A DNA stretch of 18,057 nt from JADLHS01 sp036274115 (GCA_036274115.1 DASUGI010000188.1:1-18057), one strand, 5' to 3'. Numbered from the stretch's first letter, positions 7,841 through 16,246 are shown. Notes: a model not told the origin generated them from the sequence alone. A program made the numbers and translations.

Positions 7841-8518
7841 ATGAGTCGTCCCTTCTGCTGGGCTGCCGTGGCTTTGATTGGTCTTATCACCACCGCAGTC
7901 ACCCACGCCGCTACCACCAACGCCGTCATCCCCTACAAGGCGATGGACGATCTGTGGCAGATCGCCAGCAGCGCGGATCAATCGAAGCTGATGGTGCGGG
8001 TCTTTGTGGCTTCCACCAACAAGACCGTGCGTCCCGCGGATATCGTGCTGACCATTCAAAGTGCCAGCGCGGGGAAAATTCCGGTGCAGCTCAGCACCAA
8101 CGGCCAGATCATTGATTTTCCTCATCGCACGGAACTGGTCCGCGAGAATCCTTCGATTGTTGCCAACCAACCCAGGGGCACGCTGAACCTCTTCATCGGT
8201 TACAAAATTCCGGTGGAAGGATTGAGCTTTCCCTATTCGCGCCTTGGACACGCCGCCGCCGAAGCGAACAAGATGATCAAGTCGCAGGCCGGGATGACCG
8301 CCATGCTCGCCGCAAAAGCGCAGGGCGTGGTGTTTGTCTTCCCCAGGAAAAGTTCCGAGCCGGCAAAGGTGACCATCCTCGCGGTTGCGGGACGCAGGGA
8401 GTTCATTGCCGACAAGGACGGGCGGGTGAAACTCAAACTGGAAGAATCGCTTTTGTCCGAGAATCCTGAAGTGCAATTGTCGGAAAAGCCGGACGTGGTG
8501 TTGCCCGATATGGATTGA
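7841..8518 (+). CDS. Exported protein of unknown function (possibly DUF2987-like)
   Basis: The 225-residue protein starts with a Sec signal peptide, about residues 1-23 (MSRPFCWAAVALIGLITTAV, then THA). The mature part opens with a segment (AVIPYKAMDDLWQIA, then KLMVRVFVASTNKTVRPADI and VLTIQS) that reminds me of DUF2987; that assignment is from memory and weak. The rest is alternating beta-strand-like sequence with an acidic C-terminal tail. No catalytic motif, haem motif or membrane anchor is visible. No Shine-Dalgarno sequence precedes the ATG; the start is chosen because it gives the complete signal peptide. The gene stands alone between the palindromic element and the repeat-containing gap, so context gives little help. 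Confidence 0.72.
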   Translation: MSRPFCWAAVALIGLITTAVTHAATTNAVIPYKAMDDLWQIASSADQSKLMVRVFVASTNKTVRPADIVLTIQSASAGKIPVQLSTNGQIIDFPHRTELVRENPSIVANQPRGTLNLFIGYKIPVEGLSFPYSRLGHAAAEANKMIKSQAGMTAMLAAKAQGVVFVFPRKSSEPAKVTILAVAGRREFIADKDGRVKLKLEESLLSENPEVQLSEKPDVVLPDMD

Positions 8519-8538
8519 AGGCGGGACCGGCTGCCTTC

Positions 8539-8580
8539 GTTTGTTGCTTCGCGCAAGAATTGCAGTAACAAAAGCAACAT
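8539..8580 (+). repeat. 42-nt interspersed repeat, copy 1
   Basis: This segment aligns without gaps to 17765-17806: 35 of 42 bases match by my count, including GCAAGAA and ACAAAAGCAA. It lies 20 nt after the stop of the preceding gene, in the same orientation as copy 2. Confidence 0.7.
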
Positions 8581-8747
8581 CCGGGTTTCGCGTTCAGCGG
8601 TTTTGGTTCCAATTGACGGCGGAAAGCTGGTTCAGTCAGACGCACGCTGAATTCCATTTTTCAAAGTTGCGGGTTCTCGCGCGGGCTGCGCAGGGTTTTA
8701 TGGTCACTGTTTCAACAGGAGCCGAGAATGGTGAGGGTATGGCGGTA

Positions 8748-8757
8748 CCCCCCCCCC
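8748..8757. repeat. Run of ten cytosines
   Basis: Ten consecutive C residues (read ggta-C10-atcg) stand out in the window. Such tracts slip readily in replication and in sequencing. It lies 107 nt upstream of the ATG at 8865. Confidence 0.9.
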
Positions 8758-8864
8758 ATCGCGCAAACTATTTTCACTTTGACCCCCGGCTTGGGGCGGC
8801 TGGCGTTCCGCTTTCTCGCCTTCGCTTTCCTTCGTTCAGGTTTCTTCAATCCATCGCACAAATC

Positions 8865-9282
8865 ATGAGAACGATCACCCTGCTTCTTTGTTGTGGCGCG
8901 TTCATCCACCTGACACTTGTCGCTGCCGAAACCAATGACGTGCCAATGAGTGAATGGCAGAGCCGCCTGGCGGCGACTGCGTCGTCCATTCTGCCGTCAA
9001 TTTCGCGCCGGAGTTGCCACCAATGGGGATGCGGCGCGAAAGCGTGCATTGCCGCAGCGCGCGGCTACGACCGGACATATGGATTTCATGGTTCGCTTTA
9101 ATACAAACTGGCAGCCTGTCCACTTTGGCAGAACTATCCGGTCGAATGGAGTTTCAATTTTCCGATATTATCAATGGGACGCTAAGGGTCAGGCGCTTCC
9201 GCTAGTAGAATACGGCCTCGGCAAGACCCAGCTTTTTCAAATCGATACCAGAAGAGTGTCAACGAATGCTGTTTCAAAGTGA
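8865..9282 (+). pseudogene. Probable decayed small exported protein gene
   Basis: The ATG at 8865 opens a convincing signal peptide (MRTITLLLCCGAFIHLTLVA, cleavage near AAE) followed by TNDVPMSEWQSRLAATAS. That frame then becomes unlike a normal protein (SRRSCHQWGCGAKACIAAA) and stops at 9101. The +1 frame takes over with protein-like sequence from about 9079 (MVRFNTNWQPVHFGR, YYQWDAKGQALPLVEYGLG) and ends at 9282. The simplest reading is one or more frameshifts or an internal deletion around 8985-9080. Alternatives are a true 78-residue exported peptide, or chance open frames. No family was recognised. The sequence after 9090 is more AT-rich than its neighbours, fitting decay or foreign origin. 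Confidence 0.33.
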
Positions 9283-9380
9283 AATGTCGATCTCGCCTTT
9301 GCGCAGGGTTGTTTTAGTTGAGTAATCGGTCGTGTTCTGTTCGGACTCCCTGATCGATAATCCCACCCTACACCGCCTCA

Positions 9381-9395
9381 ATCCAAGGCTTGGAT
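9381..9395. repeat. 15-nt inverted repeat upstream of the fucosidase gene
   Basis: ATCCAAG, a single G, then CTTGGAT form a 7-bp perfect dyad 42 nt before the fucosidase ATG. An 8-bp palindrome TGACGTCA follows at 9424-9431, just before the start. Either could be an operator; no consensus is recognised. The rest of 9283-9437 shows nothing else. Confidence 0.3.
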
Positions 9396-9437
9396 TCCTT
9401 TGTGCGTCGGTTCACTATGGCGCTGACGTCACAAGCC

Positions 9438-11231
9438 ATGAAAACGAAGTTCATCTGCCTCGCGGTCGCCTGTTCGACCTTCCTGCACTCAATTTCACAC
9501 GCTGCCGATTCCACGAAAGATTTTCTCCATGAAACCCCCGCCGAGCGCGAAGCCCGGATGGCGTGGTTCAACAATGCGCGCTTCGGGATGTTCATCCATT
9601 GGGGCGTTTATTCCGTGCCCGCCGGTGAATGGGAAGGAAAGAAGAATTACGGCGAGTGGTTCATGGAGGAAACCAAAATGCCGGTGTCGCAGTACGAGAA
9701 GTTTGCCGAGCAGTTCAACCCGGTGAAGTTCGACGCTCGCGCCTGGGTGAAAGCCGCGAAGGCCGCCGGCATGAAATACATCGTCATCACCAGCAAACAT
9801 CACGATGGGTTCGCCATGTATCGCTCCGACCTCTCCGATTGGGGCATCAAGTCCACCCCGTTCAAACGTGATCCGCTGAAGGAACTCGCTGATGCGTGCA
9901 AGGCCGAGAAAATCACCTTCTGTTTCTACCACTCCATCATGGACTGGCATCATCCGGACTGGGGGCAACGGCGCGCCTGGAATGACAAGACTGGAAATTC
10001 GGGTGACCCGGACATGGATCGCTACACCGCTTACATGAAGGGCCAGCTCAAGGAACTGCTCACAGGCTATGGGCCAATTGGCATTCTGTGGTTCGACGGC
10101 GAATGGGAAAAGCCCTGGACGCACGAGCGCGGCGTGGACCTTTATCAATATGTCCGCAGCCTGCAGCCCGCGATCATCATCAATAATCGTGTTGGCAAAG
10201 GCCGTTCCGGCATGGCCGGGATGGATCAGGGCACTGAGCGCGTCGGCGATTACGGCACGCCCGAGCAGAACATTCCCGCGCGCGGTTTTGGGCCGGGAGT
10301 GTATTGGGAGTCCTGCATGACGATGAACAATCATTGGGGCTACAACCGCCATGACGATCATTGGAAATCCGCCGAGACGCTCGTGCGCAACCTGATTGAT
10401 TGTGCCAGCAAAGGCGGCAATTACCTGCTCAATGTCGGCCCGACCAGCGAGGGATTGATTCCTGGACCGAGCCTCCAACGACTTGAGCAGATTGGCGTTT
10501 GGATGGAAGTGAACGGTGCGGCCATTTACGGCACGAGCGCGAGTCCGTTTTCACGCCTGTCATGGGGACGCTGCACCACCAAGGCGAAGGGCAAGGACAC
10601 CATTCTTTACCTGCATGTTTACGACTGGCCGCAGGATGGTTTGCTCGGTGTGCCGGGATTGATGAGCCCCGTGAAGTCGGCGCGGTTGCTGGCGGGAAAC
10701 CGGGAATTGAAGTTCAGCAAAGCGCGAGGGGGCGTCGTTGTTGAAGTTCCCGCGACCGCGCCCAGCGTTTTTTCTTCAACCATCGTTTTGACGATTAGCG
10801 GTAAACCGGAAGTCGCCACGGCAGTCATGGGCCAGGACACGGATGGTTCGGTGAAGTTGCTGGCAAGCGATGCTGACCTTGAAGGCGGGTTGCAATACGA
10901 AGTCGGCGGCGGCAAGGATAATATCGGCTATTGGACCAATCCCAACGACATCGCGAGCTGGAATTTTACCGTGACGCGCCCCGGCAAGTTTCAAGTCATT
11001 GCGGATATTGCAGCGCAAGGGTCAGGAAGATTCGAAATTCTGGTCGCCGATCAAAAACTCTCGGGCACCGCGCCCAACACCGGCGATTACACCCGGTTTC
11101 AAAGGACCGATCTGGCGGGCGAGTTGCAGTTGGCCCAACCAGGCAACTATCAGCTGAGGGTAAAGCCAGTTGCCGACGGTTGGCAGCCAATGAACTTGAA
11201 GGTGCTGGTTCTGAACCCGACGGGTCTGTGA
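9438..11231 (+). CDS. Alpha-L-fucosidase, GH29 family
   Basis: The ATG at 9438 gives a clean Sec signal peptide (MKTKFICLAVACSTFLHSIS, then HAA); the frame is open upstream to TTG 9390 but those codons add nothing. The 597-residue protein shows GH29 landmarks: the N-terminal RFGMFIHWGVYS block, the SKHHDGFAMY block, FYHSIMDWHHPDW, and GPIGILWFDGEW, whose Asp220 is the expected retaining nucleophile. KGGNYLLNVGPTSEGLIP is the usual end of the catalytic barrel. A beta-sandwich follows, and a last domain (about 480-597, GYWTNPNDIASWNFTVTRPG, DGWQPMNLKVLVL) resembles the carbohydrate-binding DUF5077-type modules of secreted fucosidases. It hydrolyses terminal alpha-L-fucosyl residues outside the cytoplasm; linkage preference cannot be read. 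The rhamnosidase gene lies downstream, separated by a palindromic repeat. Confidence 0.93.
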   Translation: MKTKFICLAVACSTFLHSISHAADSTKDFLHETPAEREARMAWFNNARFGMFIHWGVYSVPAGEWEGKKNYGEWFMEETKMPVSQYEKFAEQFNPVKFDARAWVKAAKAAGMKYIVITSKHHDGFAMYRSDLSDWGIKSTPFKRDPLKELADACKAEKITFCFYHSIMDWHHPDWGQRRAWNDKTGNSGDPDMDRYTAYMKGQLKELLTGYGPIGILWFDGEWEKPWTHERGVDLYQYVRSLQPAIIINNRVGKGRSGMAGMDQGTERVGDYGTPEQNIPARGFGPGVYWESCMTMNNHWGYNRHDDHWKSAETLVRNLIDCASKGGNYLLNVGPTSEGLIPGPSLQRLEQIGVWMEVNGAAIYGTSASPFSRLSWGRCTTKAKGKDTILYLHVYDWPQDGLLGVPGLMSPVKSARLLAGNRELKFSKARGGVVVEVPATAPSVFSSTIVLTISGKPEVATAVMGQDTDGSVKLLASDADLEGGLQYEVGGGKDNIGYWTNPNDIASWNFTVTRPGKFQVIADIAAQGSGRFEILVADQKLSGTAPNTGDYTRFQRTDLAGELQLAQPGNYQLRVKPVADGWQPMNLKVLVLNPTGL

Positions 11232-11258
11232 TGTGGCTGCGAATAAAATTGTCATCGC

Positions 11259-11457
11259 TCGTAGCGCAGATTTGCAATCTGCTGACCACACGCCGCGTAG
11301 CGGCTTCCTTATTTGGGGCATCCATATTGTGGCGGGCTTGGGAAGCTAATCGCCGAATTGCATTCGGCGGGGCATCAATTCTGCCAGGCGTGTTGAAGTC
11401 GGTGAGGGCGGCGGATTGCAAATCCGCGATACAACAGAATTCAATTCTGCGCTACGA
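11259..11457. repeat. 199-bp palindrome-rich interspersed element
   Basis: A perfect 12-bp terminal inverted repeat, TCGTAGCGCAGA (11259-11270) and TCTGCGCTACGA (11446-11457), bounds the element. Inside and overlapping the ends are hairpins with tiny loops: GCAGATT-TGC-AATCTGC (11266-11282), GCCGC-GTA-GCGGC (11292-11304), CGCCGAAT-TGC-ATTCGGCG (11351-11369), GCGGATT-GCA-AATCCGC (11411-11427) and CAGAATT-C-AATTCTG (11435-11449). Three share a GATT/GAAT...TGC or GCA...AATC core, as if related units had been assembled. No target duplication and no ORF of its own are evident. Its last base is the A of an in-frame ATG (11457) of the rhamnosidase frame. Confidence 0.72.
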
Positions 11458-11528
11458 TGGTGGCGGTGACCGGCGGCGCAATGGCTCTGCTTAACGTGAC
11501 AATGATCCAATCTGAGTGCCAACGGTGG

Positions 11529-13286
11529 ATGAAACGCGGTTTGCTGGGGTTGATCCTGGCTGTTCTTGGTTTTGCCTCGCTGGCGCAAGATAAACTCCCG
11601 GCCGGCATCCCGGCATCCATCCAAACCCGTGTCGAATCCTCGCCGCTGCGTTCCTGGTTTCTTGCACCCACGCGCATTGTCTGGCAGAGCGAGCAGGGCG
11701 TGAAAAATGCCGACCGTCTTTTGCAAAAAAATCCCGGCCAGACCGTGCTGAAGAACGTTTCGCCGCCTTGCGCATTGACGGCTTCAACGAATCAGCTCGC
11801 TGGCGTGCTGCTGGACTTCGGCGTGGAGATTCAAGGTTACGTCGAAATCTTCACGCCGATGGAAGGCAATCGCCCTCCCGCGCCCGTGCGCGTCCGCCTG
11901 GGCGAATCCGTCTCCGAGGCGATGGCCGAGACGGGTGAAAAGAATTCTCAGAACGATCACGCCGTCCGCGACCAGGAGGACTCGTTGCCGTGGTGCGGGA
12001 AGAAGATTGTGGGCCCGAGTGGATTTCGTTTTGTGCGCATTGATGCCATCGACCCAAAGCAGCCGGTTTCCATCAGTGAAGTGCGAGCGGTGTTGCAATT
12101 GCGTGACGTGCCGTATGTGGGTGCGTTTCGTTGCAGCGACGAGCGGTTGAATCGCATCTGGAAGGTCGGCGCTTGCACGGTTCACCTGAATATGCAGGAA
12201 TATCTTTGGGACGGCATCAAGCGCGACCGGCTCGTCTGGCTCGGCGACATGCACCCCGAGGTCAGCACCATCAACGCGGTGTTTGGGTTCAACGAAGTTG
12301 TGCCACGTTCGCTGGACCTCATTCGCGACATCACTCCACCCACCGAATGGATGAACGGCATCAGCAGTTACTCAATGTGGTGGGTGCTGATTCAGGAAGA
12401 CCTGTGGATGCATCATGGCGATCGCGCGTATCTGGAAGCGCAAAGGGACTACCTTGCAAAGCTGCTGCATCATTTGGCGACATTCGTCGGGACGAACGGA
12501 AGTGAGCAGCTCGACGGCATGCGTTTTCTCGATTGGCCAACCTTTGAAAACAAAGCCGCCGTGCACGAAGGATTGCAAGCGATGCTGACGATGACCATGG
12601 AGAGTGGGGCACGTCTTTCCGCAGCTCTGGGCGATGAGGCCACGGCAAAGCGGTGTCGTGATGCCGCGGCGAACTTGCGTCAACACAAACCTGACTCCAG
12701 CGGACGCAAGTCACCCGCCGCCTTGCTGGCGCTGGCCGGCGCACGGCCGGCAAAGGAAGTTGCTGAAAAAGTGCTCAAGGTGAATGGCCCGAGTGATCTG
12801 TCCACGTTTTACGGCTTCTATGTCCTGCAGGCCTTGGCGAAGTCCGGCGATGCCGACGCCGCGCTGGATTTCATCAGCGCCTACTGGGGCGGGATGCTGG
12901 ACTACGGCGCGACGACGTTCTGGGAAGATTTCGATCTGGCATGGACGAACAATGCGGCACGTATTGATGAGCTGGTGCCGCCCGGCAAGAAGGACATTCA
13001 CGGTGATTACGGCGCGCACTGCTACATCGGTTTTCGACACAGTCTATGTCACGGCTGGGCCAGCGGCCCAACGGCGTGGTTGAGCCAGCACGTGCTCGGT
13101 GTCACTCCGCTGGAGCCGGGTTTCAAGCGCGTGCGCGTTGTCCCGCAGTTGGGGCGACTGCGATGGGCTGAGGGAAGTTACCCCACGCCGCTCGGACCCA
13201 TCAAGGTCCGGCACGAACGGCAGGCCGATGGCAGCATGAAATCTGACATTCAGTCGCCAACTGGTGTTATTGTTGAGCGCAAATGA
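11529..13286 (+). CDS. Alpha-L-rhamnosidase-like glycoside hydrolase, GH78 type, compact form
   Basis: The ATG at 11529 gives a classic signal peptide (MKRGLLGLILAVLGFASLAQ). In-frame ATGs at 11457, 11481 and 11502 exist, but the first lies on the edge of the palindromic repeat, so the longer forms are doubtful. An N-terminal beta-sandwich (LDFGVEIQGYVEIF, VRVRLGESVSEAM) leads into an (alpha/alpha)6 barrel. KRDRLVWLGD (Asp233, Asp240) aligns with the GH78 acid-region motif RDERLGWTGD, with Asp in place of the usual Glu; GATTFWEDFD carries Glu466, matching the proposed catalytic base. A C-terminal beta domain follows (GVTPLEPGFKRVRVVPQLG). At 585 residues it is much shorter than multi-domain rhamnosidases of about 900 or more. 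It should release terminal alpha-L-rhamnose, though the divergent motif leaves specificity open. Its stop overlaps the next start by 4 bp. Confidence 0.87.
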   Translation: MKRGLLGLILAVLGFASLAQDKLPAGIPASIQTRVESSPLRSWFLAPTRIVWQSEQGVKNADRLLQKNPGQTVLKNVSPPCALTASTNQLAGVLLDFGVEIQGYVEIFTPMEGNRPPAPVRVRLGESVSEAMAETGEKNSQNDHAVRDQEDSLPWCGKKIVGPSGFRFVRIDAIDPKQPVSISEVRAVLQLRDVPYVGAFRCSDERLNRIWKVGACTVHLNMQEYLWDGIKRDRLVWLGDMHPEVSTINAVFGFNEVVPRSLDLIRDITPPTEWMNGISSYSMWWVLIQEDLWMHHGDRAYLEAQRDYLAKLLHHLATFVGTNGSEQLDGMRFLDWPTFENKAAVHEGLQAMLTMTMESGARLSAALGDEATAKRCRDAAANLRQHKPDSSGRKSPAALLALAGARPAKEVAEKVLKVNGPSDLSTFYGFYVLQALAKSGDADAALDFISAYWGGMLDYGATTFWEDFDLAWTNNAARIDELVPPGKKDIHGDYGAHCYIGFRHSLCHGWASGPTAWLSQHVLGVTPLEPGFKRVRVVPQLGRLRWAEGSYPTPLGPIKVRHERQADGSMKSDIQSPTGVIVERK

Positions 13287-16246
13287 AGCCGGCGGTCATC
13301 AACCTTGCAATACTGTTGAGCGTGCTCGTAGCGGCAACCGCGAACGCTGCGAGCCCGACCAGCCCGGTGAGTGCGCCAGTGGATTTTGCCCGCGACGTCC
13401 GGCCCATCTTCAACAAGAACTGTGTCGGCTGCCACGGCGGGGTCAAACGTGCCGGCAAAATCTCCTTCATTTATCGGGACGTGGTGGTGGCGACGAATGC
13501 CGCGGATGAAAAAGTCATTCATCCCGGCGATCCGGAGCATTCAGAATTCATCCGCCGCATCACGACCACTGACGAAGAGGACCGCATGCCGCCGGCGGAG
13601 CATGGACCACGGCTTTCCGAAAAGGAAATCGCCTTGCTGCGCGAGTGGGTTCGTCAAGGCGCGGCGTGGAAGGAACATTGGGCGTGGATCAAGCCGGTCG
13701 CTCCGGCAGTGCCGAAAATATCGAAACCGAAATGGGTGCGGCAGCCGCTCGACGCCTTCGTGCTGGCGAAACTCGATTCCGAGAAGTTGAAACCATCTGC
13801 CGAAGCGGACCGCATTCAATGGCTGCGCCGTGTGAGTTTTGATCTCACCGGGCTGCCGCCGACACCTGAAGAAGCGAAGGCATTCGTCGCTGACAAATCT
13901 CCGCAAGCTCACGAAAGAGTTGTAGACCGATTGCTGGCCTCGCCCAGGTTTGGGGAACGCTGGGCCTCGCCGTGGTTGGACGCCGCGCGGTATGCGGATT
14001 CGATGGGTTTTGAGAAGGACCCGTTGCGCACGGTGTGGCCGTATCGCGACTGGGTGATTCGCGCGCTGAACGACGGCATGCCGTTCGATCAGTTCACCGT
14101 CAAGCAACTCGCTGGTGATTTGTTGCCGGAAGCGTCCCTGGATGATCAGATTGCCACGACCTTTCATCGAAACACCCAGCTCAACACGGAAGGCGGCACC
14201 GACGATGAAGAGTATCGTCTCGCTGCGGTGATTGATCGCGTGAACACCACGTGGGAAGTCTGGCAGGGCACAACGATGCGCTGTGTGCAGTGCCACTCGC
14301 ATCCTTACGAACCCATCAAGCACGAGGAATTTTACCGGTCGCTGGCGTTGTTCAACACCACGCGTGATTGGGATTTGCCGGATGATTCGCCCACCTTGCG
14401 AGTGCCATTAAGCGAAACAGACTTCACCCGCGCCCGGCAACTCGATCAATCCATCTCAAAACTGCGGCGGGAGGAATTTGATGCACGCGGCAGACTCTTC
14501 AACACCAGCAATGGCTGGATTGCGCTCGCGCCGGATCGAGCGACGGCGACCAAGGGCACGCAACTCGTGATTCAAACCAATCAAGCGGCGGGTAACGAGA
14601 TTCGGACCGTTGGCACGGTGGCAACCTTTTCCCAATTCACCATCGAGATTCCCTTGCCCGAGCATCTCAGCCGGCTCAGTGCGTTGCGGATTCAAGTTTT
14701 GCCGGACGATCCCGACAAAGCCAGACTCACACCCGAGAAAGGATTTATCTTAACGCAACTGAGGGCCGTCTTGCTGGCAAATTCCGGACTTTCCGGTGAG
14801 GACGGTTCAACCAACGAAGTTCCATCAACGAACTCGTTGCCGGGCGAAATCAAATTCGTGCATTGCTTTGGTGATGAAGCCGAGCCTGCGCAGGACGACG
14901 ACGCCGCGGTGCGCGCGGACAAGAGCGGCTGGGGCGCCAATCCAAGGCTCACTGAAGTTCGACGCGCGGTGTTTGTGCCGGCCGAGTCGACTGAGATTAC
15001 ACCCGGTTCGCGGCTCAAGTTGATCGTTTCGCACGAACAAGGCGCCAATGACTCGGCCGCGCTGGTGGCGCGCCGTGTTCGCCTGGATGCGACGGCCAGC
15101 GAGGACTGGATTCGATTCGTTCAATCTCGACAGTTCAAGGATGGCCGAAAGGAACTGGCGCGTTTGCGAAAGGAGCGTGATGCGATTTCCAATGTGAAAG
15201 TGCCCGTGATGCGCGAACAGGAAACTGCGTTTCGTCGACCCACTGCCGTCTTTGAGCGCGGCAACTGGCTGGCGAAGGGTGAAACGGTCAAGCCTGGCGT
15301 GCCGGCACTTTTCAAATCCGCGCAGGGAACTGATCCTGACGACCGTCTCGCCCTGGCGCGTTGGCTGGTGTCTCCGGAGAATCCACTTACGGCGCGCGTC
15401 ACGGTGAATCGAATTTGGAGTGAGCTGTTTGGCTTCGGCCTGGTGGAGACGGTTGAGGACTTCGGTAGCTCGGGCCCGCCACCGGTAAACCAGGCCTTGC
15501 TGGATCAGCTGGCGTTGCGTTTTCAGAACGAACTCGGCTGGAGCTTGAAGAAGCTTTTGCGCGAAGTGGTGCTGTCGGCCACCTATCGTCAGGATGGCCG
15601 CGTGACGCGGGCGTTGGAGGCGCGGGATCCGCAAAACCGTCTGCTGGCGCGGGGTCCGCGCACGCGTTTGAGCTCGGAGATGGTGCGCGATCAGGCGCTC
15701 GCGGTTTCTGGATTGCTCTCGGACAAAATGTTTGGTCCGCCAGTGATGCCGCCGCAACCGGATGGCATCTGGGACATCGTTTACAGCGGCGCAAAATGGG
15801 AAACGGCCAAGGGTGAAGACCGCTACCGTCGTGCGCTCTATACGTTTTTGCGGCGCACCGCGGCATATCCCAGTTATCTCACCTTTGACTCGCCCAGCCG
15901 CGAGGTTTGCGTGACGCGCCGAATCAAAACCAACACACCTTTGCAGGCGCTCGTCACGCTCAACGATCCGGTCTATGTCGAGTGTGCGGTGGCATTGGCC
16001 GGTCGGATGCGGCGTGAAGGTGGCGCGGACCTGCGAAAGCAGATTTCGTCTGGCTACGAACTGGCCACGGGTCGCGCGCCGACGAAGGAGGCACTGCGCG
16101 CGCTGCAGGAACTGCACAAGACTTCTCTGGCCCGCTACCAGGCGGATCCGGACCTTGCCGGGAAACTGGCGGGCACGCCGGAGGAGTCCGCGCTGGCGCT
16201 CGTTGCCAATGCGGTTTTGAACCTCGACGATTCGTTGACCAAATGA
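13283..16246 (+). CDS. PSCyt1/DUF1549/DUF1553 c-type cytochrome domain protein
   Basis: A Sec signal peptide (about residues 1-23, ending ANAA) precedes a cytochrome c-like domain (PSCyt1): haem motif C47-V-G-C50-H51 and a likely distal ligand Met102 in DRMPPAE. DUF1549 spans about 150-360 (VSFDLTGLPPTPEEAKAF, FGERWASPWLDAARYADSMG) and contains a second CxxCH, C334-V-Q-C337-H338, in the family-typical CHSHPYEPI setting. A variable middle region (about 375-680) looks like an inserted beta-rich domain. DUF1553 covers about 690-950 (LARWLVSPENPLTARVTVNR, FGLVETVEDFG, TPLQALVTLNDPVYVECA). The length, 987 residues, fits the family. These proteins are expanded in Planctomycetota and Verrucomicrobiota; a periplasmic redox role is assumed, but the reaction is unknown. 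The gene starts inside the rhamnosidase stop (ATGA) and ends inside the DUF1501 start. Confidence 0.93.
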   Translation: MKPAVINLAILLSVLVAATANAASPTSPVSAPVDFARDVRPIFNKNCVGCHGGVKRAGKISFIYRDVVVATNAADEKVIHPGDPEHSEFIRRITTTDEEDRMPPAEHGPRLSEKEIALLREWVRQGAAWKEHWAWIKPVAPAVPKISKPKWVRQPLDAFVLAKLDSEKLKPSAEADRIQWLRRVSFDLTGLPPTPEEAKAFVADKSPQAHERVVDRLLASPRFGERWASPWLDAARYADSMGFEKDPLRTVWPYRDWVIRALNDGMPFDQFTVKQLAGDLLPEASLDDQIATTFHRNTQLNTEGGTDDEEYRLAAVIDRVNTTWEVWQGTTMRCVQCHSHPYEPIKHEEFYRSLALFNTTRDWDLPDDSPTLRVPLSETDFTRARQLDQSISKLRREEFDARGRLFNTSNGWIALAPDRATATKGTQLVIQTNQAAGNEIRTVGTVATFSQFTIEIPLPEHLSRLSALRIQVLPDDPDKARLTPEKGFILTQLRAVLLANSGLSGEDGSTNEVPSTNSLPGEIKFVHCFGDEAEPAQDDDAAVRADKSGWGANPRLTEVRRAVFVPAESTEITPGSRLKLIVSHEQGANDSAALVARRVRLDATASEDWIRFVQSRQFKDGRKELARLRKERDAISNVKVPVMREQETAFRRPTAVFERGNWLAKGETVKPGVPALFKSAQGTDPDDRLALARWLVSPENPLTARVTVNRIWSELFGFGLVETVEDFGSSGPPPVNQALLDQLALRFQNELGWSLKKLLREVVLSATYRQDGRVTRALEARDPQNRLLARGPRTRLSSEMVRDQALAVSGLLSDKMFGPPVMPPQPDGIWDIVYSGAKWETAKGEDRYRRALYTFLRRTAAYPSYLTFDSPSREVCVTRRIKTNTPLQALVTLNDPVYVECAVALAGRMRREGGADLRKQISSGYELATGRAPTKEALRALQELHKTSLARYQADPDLAGKLAGTPEESALALVANAVLNLDDSLTK

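Larger units (their letters stand above)
8519..8864. other. Gene-poor stretch with a repeat copy and poly-C run
   Basis: No convincing gene is seen here. The plus frame open from 8541 begins inside a repeat copy and continues as low-complexity sequence; nothing in it resembles a family. The stretch holds the 42-nt repeat (8539-8580), a run of ten C (8748-8757) and pyrimidine-rich sequence before the ATG at 8865. Confidence 0.55.

Noticed and set aside
8541..9101. 186-codon plus-strand open frame
   Set aside because: Its first part is repeat DNA and a C10 tract; only the signal-peptide section from 8865 looks protein-like, so it is described as part of a decayed gene.
8688..9318. Possible direct repeat TGCGCAGGGTT at about 8688 and 9299
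   Set aside because: Only about 11 bases match and the flanks do not extend; consistent with chance in GC-rich DNA.
9495..10478. 327-codon minus-strand open frame opposite the fucosidase
   Set aside because: Shadow of GH29; the catalytic and signature blocks are all on the plus strand.
10996..11421. Minus-strand open frames crossing the 11259-11457 element
   Set aside because: They are generated by palindromic repeat sequence and run antisense into the fucosidase gene; such repeats often give spurious short ORFs.
11259..11457. CRISPR array
   Set aside because: The hairpin units differ in sequence and spacing, there are no constant repeats with unique spacers, and no cas gene is nearby.
14825..16117. 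430-codon minus-strand open frame opposite DUF1553, with similar ones at 13541-14323 and 16135-16923
   Set aside because: All lie opposite well-supported DUF1549/DUF1553 and DUF1501 coding sequence and show no motif.
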